Virus record (IMG/VR): IMGVR_UViG_3300028925_002522
Span: 1-33,816 of that record
Direction: 5' to 3' (one strand)
Source: a virus
DNA: 33,816 nucleotides
Shown: piece after piece, positions 13,122 through 21,833 of the stretch
How positions within the stretch are numbered: the first letter of the stretch is position 1
Layout: each line of letters starts with the position of its first letter
Program-made: the position numbers and the translations under genes
Notes under the pieces: generated by a model
Database searches by the model: none
Seen by the model: only the letters and a program-made list of their open reading frames with translations
What the model was told of the DNA's origin: nothing

Positions 13122-13378
13122 GCGACGTATCAGACACCCTCGCAGAGCGAGAAAAGATGCACGGCGATTATCTGAAAGTGGCCACCGTGGCGCAATCTAT
13201 AAAGGATGCGCTAGATTGGCAGCAGGGAAAACTCAGCCCAGCCCAGCGCGAGAGCCTTGATATGATCGCCACAAAGATGGCGCGGATCGTCTGCGGCGAC
13301 CCAAATATCGTTGATCATTGGCTTGATATTGAGGGCTACGCTAGACTGGTCAGGAATATATTGGAGGAAAAAGAGTGA
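13118..13378 (+). CDS. DUF6378-like small early protein
   Basis: This 86-residue protein begins MSDVSDTLAEREKMHGDYLK. The blocks SIKDALDWQQGKLSPAQRES, LDMIATKMARIVCGDP and DHWLDIEGYARLVRN are those of a small all-helical phage family (DUF6378) often found beside replication genes. No catalytic activity is established. Its ATG overlaps the Cro-like stop (ATGA) and its stop overlaps the GTG of the primase-helicase gene (GTGA), so the three genes form one translationally coupled unit. Confidence 0.8.
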   Translation: MSDVSDTLAEREKMHGDYLKVATVAQSIKDALDWQQGKLSPAQRESLDMIATKMARIVCGDPNIVDHWLDIEGYARLVRNILEEKE

Positions 13379-15363
13379 CAAAAGTAACCGAAATCTTCGG
13401 CGGTCCGTTTATTCCATCCAGCAAACGGGTCGATCCGCCTGAGTTGCAATTAGCCGACGCCATGCGATCTGCTGGCATCGACCCGCCTCCAAAATTAGAA
13501 ATTGACGGCCAGCTTCACCGTTTCAGCACCAAGGGCCGCAAGCGCGATGATTCCGGCTGGTATGTAATTTTCCCAGATGAGCCGGTGGCCGGTCGATTCG
13601 GCTGCTGGCGCGATCAGATCGATTGTGTGTTCAAGGCCGATATTGGTCGCGATCTTTCACCCGCTGAGAGTATGGCAATTGTGCGCCGCCAATCGGAGGC
13701 CAGAGACGAACGCGAAAGGGCGCGATCCAAGAAGGCAGAGGTCGCAGCCAGCACAGTCGAGACAATCTGGCGCGATGCCATCGCAGCCAGTCCCGACCAC
13801 CCTTATCTGAAAAAGAAGGGCATTCAGCCAAACGGCGCACGTCTGACCGGCGATGGTCGGCTGATTGTGCCTCTTTTCGCAGAAGATGGCACACTGTCGT
13901 CATTGCAATATATCTCCGAAACGGAAAAGCGCTATCACCCAGGCGGCACGACTAAATCATGCTCTTGGACGCTGGGCGAGGTAACGCCCGGCCCGATATT
14001 CGTGGCCGAGGGCTACGCGACCGCCGCGACCATTCATGAGGTATCCAATCGGCCTTGCGTTATTGCTTACAGTGCGAACAATTTGCCCCTAATTGTTGGC
14101 CAATTGCGCGAAGTGCACGGCCAGACTCAGGAAATCGTAATTGTGGCAGATAATGATGAATCCGGAGTCGGTCGCAACAAGGCCGACGAGGCCAGCGCCA
14201 AGCATGGTGGCCGTATCGTCATGCCGCCGATCGAGGGAGATGCAAACGACTATCAAAAGGCCGGTGAAGATTTGCTTGGTCTGTTGTTTCCGCCTGTTGA
14301 TGACTGGCTCGTCCCGGCAGATAGTTTCTCGGAACAGCCCGCCCCGCTCCGCTGGCAGGTCAAACACTGGCTGCAATCGCAAGCCTTGATAATGGTTCAC
14401 GGTCCGTCTGGAGGCGGCAAGACCTTTCTGGTTCTCGATATGGTGCTATCGGTTGCCAGCAAAGGCGCAGTCCCAGATTGGTTCGGAAATAAGGTCCGGC
14501 ATGGAACGGTCGTATATCTGGCCGGTGAGGGTCATCACGGCCTTCGAGGCAGGGTAGCGGCCTGGAAGCAGCACAAGGGCGTCAGCGGGCTGGATATGTG
14601 GCTCTCGCGGCATGGTTTGGACTTAAATACCCCGCAGGGCTACCAAAAGACGGTGGATGCCGTCAGGGCGCTGCCCAATCCACCCGAAATCATCGTGGTT
14701 GATACCCTGCATCGGTTTCTGGACGGCGATGAAAACAGCGCGTCAGACGCTAAATCCATGCTCGATGCCTGCGGGGCAATGATACATGAGTTCGATTGCA
14801 GCGTGGTGTTGGTTCACCATACCGGCGTTAATGCTGAAGCGCAGCACAGAGCGCGGGGCAGCAGTGCGTGGCGGGGGGCATTGGATATAGAAATTAGCGT
14901 GGTTCCCGGCGATATCATTGAGATTGTGCAGCGCAAATCTAAGGATGCGGAGGAGGCCAAGCCGGTGTTTGCGGAATTGCAGTCGGTGCCAATCAGGGGC
15001 TGGCTGGATGAAGACGGCGATCAAGTCAGTTCAGCGGTTCTGGTGGCTGGACAGGAACCTGTAAAGGCCAAGAGGGATAGCCCGCTGGCACGGCATCAAA
15101 AGACGTTTGAGAACGCTTGGTGGTCGGCTGGGGCGGAAGATATTGACGGCGAGCCATATTTAGCGCGTAAAGATTTGAAGGCCAAACTTGAAAAAGACGG
15201 CGTGAAGGCGAGAACAATCGAAAACGCGTTGAATTCGTCTTATCAAAATAATCTAATTGGTGCTTTAATCTTAGGAAATATTATTGGTAAAAAAGAGGAT
15301 GGCTGGATTGTTTTAGATGACGTTTGGGCGTCTGCAATGTTGGTTAGTCGGTCGGCTAAATAA
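13375..15363 (+). CDS. Primase-helicase: Toprim domain fused to RepA/AAA_25-type helicase
   Basis: This 662-residue replication protein begins at GTG 13375. The N-terminal region (about 30-110) is a primase-like leader (GWYVIFPDEPVAGRFGCWRD). The Toprim domain follows with AEGYATA (E212), IVIVADND (D259 and D261) and DANDY near 289-293. The helicase domain has Walker A GPSGGGKT (343-350), Walker B VVDTL (441-445) and LVHHTG (479-484), as in hexameric RepA-like helicases. It would unwind the phage chromosome and lay down primers. No DNA polymerase is encoded, so the host enzyme probably extends them. The structured region directly downstream is a candidate origin for it to act on. Confidence 0.92.
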   Translation: MTKVTEIFGGPFIPSSKRVDPPELQLADAMRSAGIDPPPKLEIDGQLHRFSTKGRKRDDSGWYVIFPDEPVAGRFGCWRDQIDCVFKADIGRDLSPAESMAIVRRQSEARDERERARSKKAEVAASTVETIWRDAIAASPDHPYLKKKGIQPNGARLTGDGRLIVPLFAEDGTLSSLQYISETEKRYHPGGTTKSCSWTLGEVTPGPIFVAEGYATAATIHEVSNRPCVIAYSANNLPLIVGQLREVHGQTQEIVIVADNDESGVGRNKADEASAKHGGRIVMPPIEGDANDYQKAGEDLLGLLFPPVDDWLVPADSFSEQPAPLRWQVKHWLQSQALIMVHGPSGGGKTFLVLDMVLSVASKGAVPDWFGNKVRHGTVVYLAGEGHHGLRGRVAAWKQHKGVSGLDMWLSRHGLDLNTPQGYQKTVDAVRALPNPPEIIVVDTLHRFLDGDENSASDAKSMLDACGAMIHEFDCSVVLVHHTGVNAEAQHRARGSSAWRGALDIEISVVPGDIIEIVQRKSKDAEEAKPVFAELQSVPIRGWLDEDGDQVSSAVLVAGQEPVKAKRDSPLARHQKTFENAWWSAGAEDIDGEPYLARKDLKAKLEKDGVKARTIENALNSSYQNNLIGALILGNIIGKKEDGWIVLDDVWASAMLVSRSAK

Positions 15364-15483
15364 GCACCCTAATCACCCTAAAGGGTGCTTTAGGGTTTTA
15401 GGGTGGATTGGGGACAAATAAGCATAAAATAGCACCCTAACTACCCTCCCCCCCTAAGGGGAGGGTAAAAAGGGTGCTTATGC
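15362..15483. repeat. Nested hairpins and GCACCCTAA-type repeats; candidate replication origin
   Basis: The gap between the primase-helicase and methyltransferase genes (15364-15519) is filled with repeats of CACCCTAA and its complement TTAGGGTG. Hairpin A pairs AAGCACCCT (15362-15370) with AGGGTGCTT (15382-15390). Hairpin B is nested: AGCACCCT (15431-15438) with AGGGTGCT (15471-15478) outside TACCCTCCCC (15442-15451) with GGGGAGGGTA (15458-15467). GCATA (15422-15426) and TATGC (15479-15483) extend it. AGCACCCTAA and AGGGTGCTT each occur twice. The location after the primase-helicase and the iteron-like pattern fit an origin. A transcription or RNA control element is the alternative; there is no T-run for a simple terminator. 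Confidence 0.55.
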
Positions 15484-15519
15484 GTAAAAGGGTTTTTCAA
15501 CTAAAGTGGAAAGAGAATA

Positions 15520-16755
15520 ATGGATTGGCCAGCAGACAAAATTAAACGGCGAAAAGTGGACGCGCTAATACCATATGCGAGGAACGCACGAACGCATTCG
15601 GATGAGCAAGTGGCGCAGATCGCAGCGTCGATTAAAGAGTGGGGATGGACAACACCGGTGCTGGTCGATGAGGACGGTGAAATCATAGCCGGGCATGGTC
15701 GAGTCATGGCAGCGCGGAAGCTCGGTATCGAGGAAGTCCCGACGATGGTTGCCACCGGTTGGACGAAGGCGCAGAAGCAAGCCTATGTCCTGGCGGATAA
15801 TCAACTACCGCAGAATGCCGGGTGGGATATGGATTTGCTGTCGGTGGAAATGAAAGACTTAGACGCGGATGGGTTTGATCTGAGCCTTATCGGATTCGGT
15901 GAGGATATGCTGGCGAATATGCTGGTCGATCCAACCGAGGGGCTGACCGACGAGGACGCGGTGCCGGACGTGCCGGAGAACCCCGTTACGGTCGAGGGCG
16001 ACGTTTGGCTGCTAGGCGACCACCGGCTGATGTGTGGCGACAGCACCAGCATTGATGCGGTGGAGGCGCTGTGTGGCGAACACCGGGCCGATATGTGGCT
16101 AACAGACCCGCCATACAACGTGGCATATGAGGGGAAAACAAAAGACGCTCTTAAAATACAAAACGACGAAATGGGTGATGACCAATTCAGGCAGTTCTTA
16201 CGCGATTCATACTCTGCCGCAGACGCTGTTATGAAATCTGGAGCGGTTTTCTATATCTGGCACGCTGATTCTGAAGGCTACAACTTCCGGGGAGCCGCGC
16301 ACGATATGGGGTGGCAGATACGCCAGTGTTTAATTTGGAAAAAGCAAACAATGGTTATGGGGCGGCAGGATTACCATTGGAAGCATGAACCTTGCTTGTA
16401 TGGCTGGAAAGACGGCGCAGGGCATCTTTGGGCGACCGACAGGAAGCAGACCACTATATTAGAGTTTGACCGCCCGTCTCGAAGCAAAGAGCATCCAACG
16501 ATGAAGCCGGTCGAGTTGTTTGAATATCAAATGCTTAACAACACAAAAGGCGGGGATTTAATTTTAGATAGCTTCGGCGGCTCCGGCACCACAATGATCG
16601 CCGCAGAAAAGAACGGTCGCCACTCCCGGCTTATGGAACTTGACCCCAAATACTGCGATGTTATCGTGCAGAGATGGCAGGATTTCACCGGCCAACAGGC
16701 CAAACTAGAGGAGAGCGGGGAGATTTTCCCCACTATAAAAGAAAATGCCGCCTAA
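15520..16755 (+). CDS. ParB-like N-domain fused to DNA methyltransferase (beta class, N6-A/N4-C)
   Basis: This is a 411-residue two-domain protein. Residues 1 to about 130 are a ParB/sulfiredoxin-like domain (LIPYARNARTHSDEQVAQIA, GHGRVMAARKLG, YVLADNQLPQNAGWD). The methyltransferase follows, with catalytic motif IV DPPYNV (196-201) before the SAM-binding motif I DSFGGSGTT (350-358), the order of the beta class; HPTMKPVELFEY (325-336) is also typical. It methylates an amino group of A or C in a sequence that cannot be deduced. Phage fusions of this kind are usually thought to protect genomes from restriction. A GGAAAGAG lies upstream of the ATG. It opens the rightward late region and overlaps the small terminase gene by 11 bases. 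Confidence 0.9.
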   Translation: MDWPADKIKRRKVDALIPYARNARTHSDEQVAQIAASIKEWGWTTPVLVDEDGEIIAGHGRVMAARKLGIEEVPTMVATGWTKAQKQAYVLADNQLPQNAGWDMDLLSVEMKDLDADGFDLSLIGFGEDMLANMLVDPTEGLTDEDAVPDVPENPVTVEGDVWLLGDHRLMCGDSTSIDAVEALCGEHRADMWLTDPPYNVAYEGKTKDALKIQNDEMGDDQFRQFLRDSYSAADAVMKSGAVFYIWHADSEGYNFRGAAHDMGWQIRQCLIWKKQTMVMGRQDYHWKHEPCLYGWKDGAGHLWATDRKQTTILEFDRPSRSKEHPTMKPVELFEYQMLNNTKGGDLILDSFGGSGTTMIAAEKNGRHSRLMELDPKYCDVIVQRWQDFTGQQAKLEESGEIFPTIKENAA

Positions 16756-17098
16756 AAAAGCCAAGCGGGTTACATGCCCGCCATTCAAGCCGACTGACGA
16801 CGAGCGAAAGCTTGTTGAGCAGATGACTGCTTGCGGTATTCCGCAGGAAAGCCAGTGCCTTGTGATTCGAGACGGCATTGACGACAAGACCCTGAGAAAG
16901 CATTTCCGGCGAGAACTGGACACAGCCGCAACCAAGGCCAATACAAAAGTCGCCGGGACGCTGTTCAACAAGGCTATGGGCGGCGATACCACCGCGATGA
17001 TATGGTGGTCTAAGACTAGAATGGGCTGGAAGGAAAAGAGCGAGGTCGAACACACCGGCGAGCAAATCCACACCATCAAATGGATCGGCGTTGAGTAG
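16745..17098 (+). CDS. terS: Terminase small subunit-like DNA-binding protein
   Basis: This 117-residue protein has a basic start (MPPKKAKRVT) and a helix-turn-helix-like region containing ERKLVEQMTACGIPQESQCL and DDKTLRKHFRRELDTA. The segment KVAGTLFNKAMGGDTTAMIW and WWSKTRMGWKEK is the recognisable 'A.FWLKTR.GW' ending of many phage small terminases. It would recognise the packaging site and hand the DNA to the large subunit, whose gene overlaps its 3' end by 8 bases. The assignment rests on sequence pattern plus the adjoining large subunit. Confidence 0.82.
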   Translation: MPPKKAKRVTCPPFKPTDDERKLVEQMTACGIPQESQCLVIRDGIDDKTLRKHFRRELDTAATKANTKVAGTLFNKAMGGDTTAMIWWSKTRMGWKEKSEVEHTGEQIHTIKWIGVE

Positions 17099-18479
17099 CC
17101 TCACCGTCCAGGCATCGAAAAAGATGCTGCCCTTACTCAAGCCGAATCGGTACAAGGGGGCTTATGGCGGACGCGGCGGAACAAAGTCCCATTTCTTTGC
17201 TGAGCTTCTGATTCTTACATGCCTGACCAGAAAAACCAGGGCAGCTTGTATTCGTGAAGTGCAAGTTACAATCAAGGATTCTGTCCGCCAGCTATTGGTA
17301 GACAAGATTCAAAAGTTTAATCTTGGGGGGTTTTTCGCCGTGACGGAGCGGGAGATAACCGCAAAGAACGGTTCGCTGATCACATTTCGTGGAATGCAAT
17401 CCTACAACGCCGAGAACATCAAGAGCCTTGAAGATTTTGATATTGCCTGGGTTGAAGAAGCTCAGACTCTCAGCAGCCACTCGCTAAAACTATTAAGGCC
17501 GACCATTCGCAAAGAGGGCAGCGAGTTATGGTTTAGCTGGAACCCCCGGCATGACACAGACGCGGTTGATGCTTTCTTTAGGGGCGGGTCATCCCGCCGT
17601 AGCATGATCAGCGTCGAGATCAATCACGACGACAACAAGTGGTTTCCCGATGTCCTCAAGATGGAAATGGAGGACGACTTTCTAGACGACCCAGAAATGG
17701 CCGAACACGTTTGGAACGGCGGCTATCAGATTATCACAGAGGGCAGCTATTATGCGCGCCATATGCTGAAAGCGGAGGCAGAGGGGCGCGTTGGATATTT
17801 CCCATATCTCGATCATCTGCCTGTCCACACAGCTTGGGATATCGGCGTAGATGATCATACGGCGGTCTGGTTTATCCAAGAGGATGGCGTTGAGGCACGG
17901 GTCATCGATTATTACGAGTTGAGCGGCGGCGGGTTGGAGGACGTCGTGATAGATGCGTTTCCAGAATTAAACCCAGACCTTGAGTTGGGCGCTGCTGGCT
18001 TGGTTGAGATAGGCAGAGAAGTCCCGTTTGCTTATGGCACCCACTACATGCCGCACGATATCATGGTCAGGGAATGGGGGCGCGGGGCCAAGACTAGATA
18101 CCAAACAGCGCAGGAGTTCGGGTTGAAGCCAATCAACAAGGGCGTGGCAGTTGGCCCCATCGAACGCATAAACGCCGTTCGGTCATTGTTCCCGCAGTTC
18201 CGGTTCAACGACACAAAAAGAGTGCGGCTTGGGATTAAGCGCATCAATCGGTATCATCGAAAGTGGAACGATTCCATGCAGACTTACACTACGCCAGAGC
18301 ATGACGAAAACAGTCATGGCGCAGACGCGCTAGGCGAGTTTGCCGTCAATTGCAGCATAAGGCCCAAGCCAGTCAAAGAAACCCTGCGCGATCCACGCAT
18401 TGTGATCGGCGGCAAATCGTCAATGACGATGAACGACTTGCTCAAAGCGTCTAAAAAGAGCCGAAAAAGATACGATTAG
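17091..18479 (+). CDS. terL: Terminase large subunit (Terminase_3/PBSX type)
   Basis: This 462-residue packaging motor starts at TTG 17091; family members begin at this point (LTVQASKKMLPLLKPNRYKG), although an ATG at 17124 is possible. The ATPase has Walker A GGRGGTKS (26-33), slightly unusual because most have GGRGSGKS, and Walker B IAWVEEAQ (118-125). The RNase-H-like nuclease has D250 in AWDIGVDDHTAVWF and a late acidic motif, ENSHGADALGEFA. It cuts concatemers and pumps DNA into the prohead. The relation to P22/Sf6/PBSX enzymes suggests headful packaging, in keeping with a circularly permuted assembly. Confidence 0.93.
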   Translation: MSSLTVQASKKMLPLLKPNRYKGAYGGRGGTKSHFFAELLILTCLTRKTRAACIREVQVTIKDSVRQLLVDKIQKFNLGGFFAVTEREITAKNGSLITFRGMQSYNAENIKSLEDFDIAWVEEAQTLSSHSLKLLRPTIRKEGSELWFSWNPRHDTDAVDAFFRGGSSRRSMISVEINHDDNKWFPDVLKMEMEDDFLDDPEMAEHVWNGGYQIITEGSYYARHMLKAEAEGRVGYFPYLDHLPVHTAWDIGVDDHTAVWFIQEDGVEARVIDYYELSGGGLEDVVIDAFPELNPDLELGAAGLVEIGREVPFAYGTHYMPHDIMVREWGRGAKTRYQTAQEFGLKPINKGVAVGPIERINAVRSLFPQFRFNDTKRVRLGIKRINRYHRKWNDSMQTYTTPEHDENSHGADALGEFAVNCSIRPKPVKETLRDPRIVIGGKSSMTMNDLLKASKKSRKRYD

Positions 18480-18486
18480 TAATTAA

Positions 18487-18515
18487 TTGAAATTTTCCCC
18501 AAGATATCGTATATG
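18487..18515 (+). promoter_or_regulatory. Possible promoter for the portal/structural operon
   Basis: In the 58-bp gap after the terminase gene, TTGAAA (18487-18492) and TATATG (18510-18515) are separated by 17 bases and match sigma-70 boxes at 5 and 4 of 6 positions. The predicted start would fall just before the GGAG of the portal gene. The gap is AT-rich and non-coding, which fits, but the -10 is only moderate. Confidence 0.4.
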
Positions 18516-18537
18516 TTGATTTTATGGAGTATTTACG

Positions 18538-21063
18538 TTGACAGATGCTGCAACAGCTCAAACAGGCGGACTTGAAACACCAGAAGACGCAGGCCGGGGG
18601 CCGGAAGGCGTCGTAGCTCGGTGGAGAATGGAGCTTGATCTAGCGGCCAAGGAAGAGAAGTTTTGGCGCGAACAAGCAGCAGACGTAAATGCCCGTTATC
18701 GCGATGAGCGTGACGATAGCCGAGGAGGCTCGTCAATTGCTAGATATCAGGGCGGCTACAGGTTCAATGTTTTATATTCTAATATTCAAACAATCTGTCC
18801 GGCTCTTTACAGTCATTCGCCGAAGCCTGATGTCCGGCGGCGGTATAGAGACCGCGATAATGTTGGCAAGACGGTCGCTGATATTATGGAGCGCGCGCTG
18901 TCGTACACGATGGACGAGAAAGAGTTCGACCGATATATGAAGCTCGCGATAAAAGACACCCAGCTTACCGGCAGGGGTGTAACCCGCGTGAAATATGAAG
19001 CGGCGTTCGGGCAAGACGAAGAAATCGGTGAAAGCGACGAAGACGGCGGAGAAGAATTTGAGGAAGTAGAGCGCGAGGAAGTTGCGTTCGAGCATGTTAA
19101 TTGGGCGGACTTTCGCAGAGGCCCAGGGCGTATCTGGTCCGAAGTTCAGTGGGTTGCTTTTCGGCATACATTCGACAAAGAAGAGCTTGAGGAGAATTTC
19201 CCAGATACCGCAAAAGACATTCCGATGGATTACACGCCTCAAGGCGTGGAAAACGACGACACATCAGACAACATCAATGACACATTCAAGCGGGCCATCG
19301 TTTGGGAAATCTGGAGCAAAAAAGACCGAGAGGTAATTTTTGTATGTCCCGGCCTCAAAGAGCGGCCATGCAAGACGGTGAAAGACCCGCTCTCGCTCAA
19401 AGATTTTTATCCTATCCCGCGCCCAATGTATTCAGCCGATTATACTAATTCGCTTATTCCGGTGGAGCCATTTAGGTTCTACCGCGACCAAGCCGAAGAA
19501 CTTGACAGCATAACCAGACGCATCTCAGCAATTGTTGACGCATGTAAGGTCCGGGGCATTTACGACAGCACCATATCTGAAATGTCGAACCTCATGGACA
19601 GCCAAGAAACGCAGCTTATTCCCGCCACTGACGTTCTCCCACTGATGCAGTCCGGTGGGTTGGATAAGGCTATTTGGATTTGGCCCATTGAAAAGATAGC
19701 TCATGTTTTGGGGTATCTTTACACGCAGAGGGAAGCCACCAAGACCATAATTTACGAAATCACAGGTATTGCCGATATTATGCGCGGGACTTCCTCCGCG
19801 TCTGAAACTCTGGGCGCTCAACAGTTGAAGGCGCAATTCGGAACGATGCGTCTGGACGATATGCGCCGGGACGTTCAGCGGTACGCTAGAGACTTAGTCC
19901 GCATGTCCGCCGAGATTATTGCCGAGCAATTCAGTCCCGAGACAATGGCGATGATGACTGAAGTCAAATTGCCTACGTTGGAAGAAAAACAAGGGGCGAT
20001 GATGGCCGCCCAGCAGTTGCAGCAACAGCAACAGCCCATCCCCGAGAAATTGCAAAAAATAATTGATTCGCCTACCTGGGAGGAATCTTTGCAGATTCTT
20101 CGAGATGACCAGCAAAGGACATATCGAATTGATATTGAGACCGACAGCACCATTGCTGGAGATCAGGCGCAGGAACAGAAAAACATTACAGAATTGTTAT
20201 CCGGCGTTTCTATATTTATTCAAAATGCGGGTCCGGCAGTTGAGGCGGGATATCTTCCTCTTGAAGCCGCCAAGTCTATGATCATGACGGCGGTTCGTAA
20301 ATTCAAAATGGGCCGTGAAGTTGAAGACGCATTAGATACGATTGGCGAAGAAGACGACGATGAGCAGCAGGTAGACCCGGCCATGATGCAGATGCAACAG
20401 CAGATGCAAGAGGCCCAGGGAATCATGCAGCAGTTGCAGCAAGAAAACGAAGAGTTAAAAGCTGACAAGGGCGCAGAAGAGCAGCGCACTATTATTGATG
20501 CGGAAAAGGCCAAGGCCGAATATTCATTAAAGCAGGGCGACCAAGCATTAAAGACTGAAGAGTTTAGGTTAAAGGCGGCGCAGCCTATCGTTAGCCCTCA
20601 AGAGCAATGGGCATATGATATGGAAAGAGACCGGGAGCGTATGGCTTTCGAAGCAGAACAGAAGGCCTTAGAGCGGATTTCCGAGGCTGAGCAAAAGGCA
20701 TTGGACAGAGACGCCGAGTTAGCTAAAGCTATTATATCAAAGTCCGATGATGATTCTGGGGTTGATGCTGCCCTTGCCGATCTTCATGCCAACAAAACTT
20801 TGACATATAACGAAGACGGCAGCATTAGCGGTTATGAAACAACCGAGATTGAATCCACGATATCAAGAATGCGGGACATTATTTCTCAGCAATCATCAAC
20901 AGATAGAAGCGGGATGGAGCAGGCGTTGGTCCAGATCGCCGAGATGCAGGCTCAAACGGGCCAGCTAATTGTTGAGTCTAATGAAAGGCTAACAAATGCC
21001 ATCACCGCTCCAAAGCGTGCGGTATACGAAAACGGACGGCCTGTTGGAATTGAAACGGTATAA
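18538..21063 (+). CDS. Portal protein (P22-type, long helical C-terminus)
   Basis: This 841-residue protein starts at TTG 18538, supported by GGAG 8 bases upstream. The N-terminal 450 residues have the portal pattern: FWREQAADVNARYRDERDD, RFNVLYSNIQTICPALYSH, QLTGRGVTRVKYEAAF and the clip/wing region WADFRRGPGRIWSEVQWVAF. From about residue 470 the protein becomes helical and Gln-rich (AAQQLQQQQQPIPEKLQKI, MMQMQQQMQEAQGIMQQLQQ), then charged coiled coil. This resembles the long barrel of P22 gp1. As a dodecamer it would form the DNA channel and the docking site for terminase and for the gp4-like adaptor. Confidence 0.9.
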   Translation: MTDAATAQTGGLETPEDAGRGPEGVVARWRMELDLAAKEEKFWREQAADVNARYRDERDDSRGGSSIARYQGGYRFNVLYSNIQTICPALYSHSPKPDVRRRYRDRDNVGKTVADIMERALSYTMDEKEFDRYMKLAIKDTQLTGRGVTRVKYEAAFGQDEEIGESDEDGGEEFEEVEREEVAFEHVNWADFRRGPGRIWSEVQWVAFRHTFDKEELEENFPDTAKDIPMDYTPQGVENDDTSDNINDTFKRAIVWEIWSKKDREVIFVCPGLKERPCKTVKDPLSLKDFYPIPRPMYSADYTNSLIPVEPFRFYRDQAEELDSITRRISAIVDACKVRGIYDSTISEMSNLMDSQETQLIPATDVLPLMQSGGLDKAIWIWPIEKIAHVLGYLYTQREATKTIIYEITGIADIMRGTSSASETLGAQQLKAQFGTMRLDDMRRDVQRYARDLVRMSAEIIAEQFSPETMAMMTEVKLPTLEEKQGAMMAAQQLQQQQQPIPEKLQKIIDSPTWEESLQILRDDQQRTYRIDIETDSTIAGDQAQEQKNITELLSGVSIFIQNAGPAVEAGYLPLEAAKSMIMTAVRKFKMGREVEDALDTIGEEDDDEQQVDPAMMQMQQQMQEAQGIMQQLQQENEELKADKGAEEQRTIIDAEKAKAEYSLKQGDQALKTEEFRLKAAQPIVSPQEQWAYDMERDRERMAFEAEQKALERISEAEQKALDRDAELAKAIISKSDDDSGVDAALADLHANKTLTYNEDGSISGYETTEIESTISRMRDIISQQSSTDRSGMEQALVQIAEMQAQTGQLIVESNERLTNAITAPKRAVYENGRPVGIETV

Positions 21064-21066
21064 GTC

Positions 21067-21480
21067 GTGGCGAACTGGGATAATGATCGTTGGGACATTG
21101 GCATTTGGGACGCCATCCCTGCGAGCGAAACTGTGGCAGCAGGCGGTGGTTCTGGTCGGCGGCGCAGGCCGGGTGAGAAAGTTATATGGTATGACGACTG
21201 GGTAAAATCTCAAGAGCAAGAGGAACTCCCAGAAGAAGAGCAGATCGAGGTCATTGAAGAAGCTATTGAGGTCGTTAAGTCTTACAAGGCTGAAACGATT
21301 TCTGTTGTTGATGCAAAGGCGGCAATCTTGAAGGCCAAGAATGCATCTGATATGCTAAATCAAGTTCGAGGGCTAGAGGCTTTGATGGTTGCATATTATC
21401 GGATCAAGGAAGAGCGGCGGCGGATGCAAGATAAGGCAGATGATGAGTTTATCGTTCTTCTGATGTTGGGTGTTTTGTAA
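21067..21480 (+). CDS. Unknown head-module protein
   Basis: This 137-residue protein begins at GTG 21067, three bases after the portal stop. The N-terminus is Trp/Asp/Gly-rich (MANWDNDRWDIGIWDAIPAS) and is followed by a helical, acidic body (EELPEEEQIEVIEEAIEVV) and a hydrophobic end, EFIVLLMLGVL. The C-terminal stop overlaps the next ATG. No family is recognised. The position between portal and scaffold suggests an assembly or minor head role. The DDWVKSQEQEE and AKAAILKAKNASDMLNQVRG parts could be a coiled coil. Confidence 0.65.
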   Translation: MANWDNDRWDIGIWDAIPASETVAAGGGSGRRRRPGEKVIWYDDWVKSQEQEELPEEEQIEVIEEAIEVVKSYKAETISVVDAKAAILKAKNASDMLNQVRGLEALMVAYYRIKEERRRMQDKADDEFIVLLMLGVL

Positions 21481-21821
21481 TGAGTAACTATAAGAAAAGA
21501 TACGCGGCCATAGATTGGTCGGTCAAAATGGCTTTTGAGCCGCAACTGGTTGAAAATACAACTTCAGTTCGGTCAGAATTATCTATGCCTATGGTGTCGA
21601 TGGATTATAAGGCTTATGAATGCCCTGTTACTGGAAAGACAATCGAGGGCCGTGCTGCTCATCAGGAAAACTTAAAGCGTACCAATTGCCGGTTGCTTGA
21701 ACCCGGCGAGAAAGAATCAAACGCGAAGGACGCAGCGGTTGCTTCAGAATCAGAAAACCGGCGGCGAGATGCTGCCATTGATGGAATTGTTGACGCTGTA
21801 GCAAGCGAATATTACAACTAG
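21480..21821 (+). CDS. Conserved head-module protein with CPVTG-type motif
   Basis: This 113-residue protein carries the segment YECPVTGKTIEGRAAHQENL followed by KRTNCRLLEPGE. It closely follows a pattern I recognise in many phage proteins encoded just after the portal ('Y.SPIDGR.I..R..H...L...GC...G'). The function is not known. The rest is a charged helical tail with SENRRRDAAIDGIVDAVAS. It sits in a coupled run portal, 21067 gene, this gene, scaffold, so a small assembly factor or minor virion component is likely. Confidence 0.75.
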   Translation: MSNYKKRYAAIDWSVKMAFEPQLVENTTSVRSELSMPMVSMDYKAYECPVTGKTIEGRAAHQENLKRTNCRLLEPGEKESNAKDAAVASESENRRRDAAIDGIVDAVASEYYN

Positions 21822-21833
21822 AAGGACAGTATG

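Noticed and set aside
12847-13137. N-terminal extension of the - strand 12316 frame back to 13137
   Set aside because: It runs across the promoter and opposite the Cro gene; the ATG at 12846 has a strong ribosome site.
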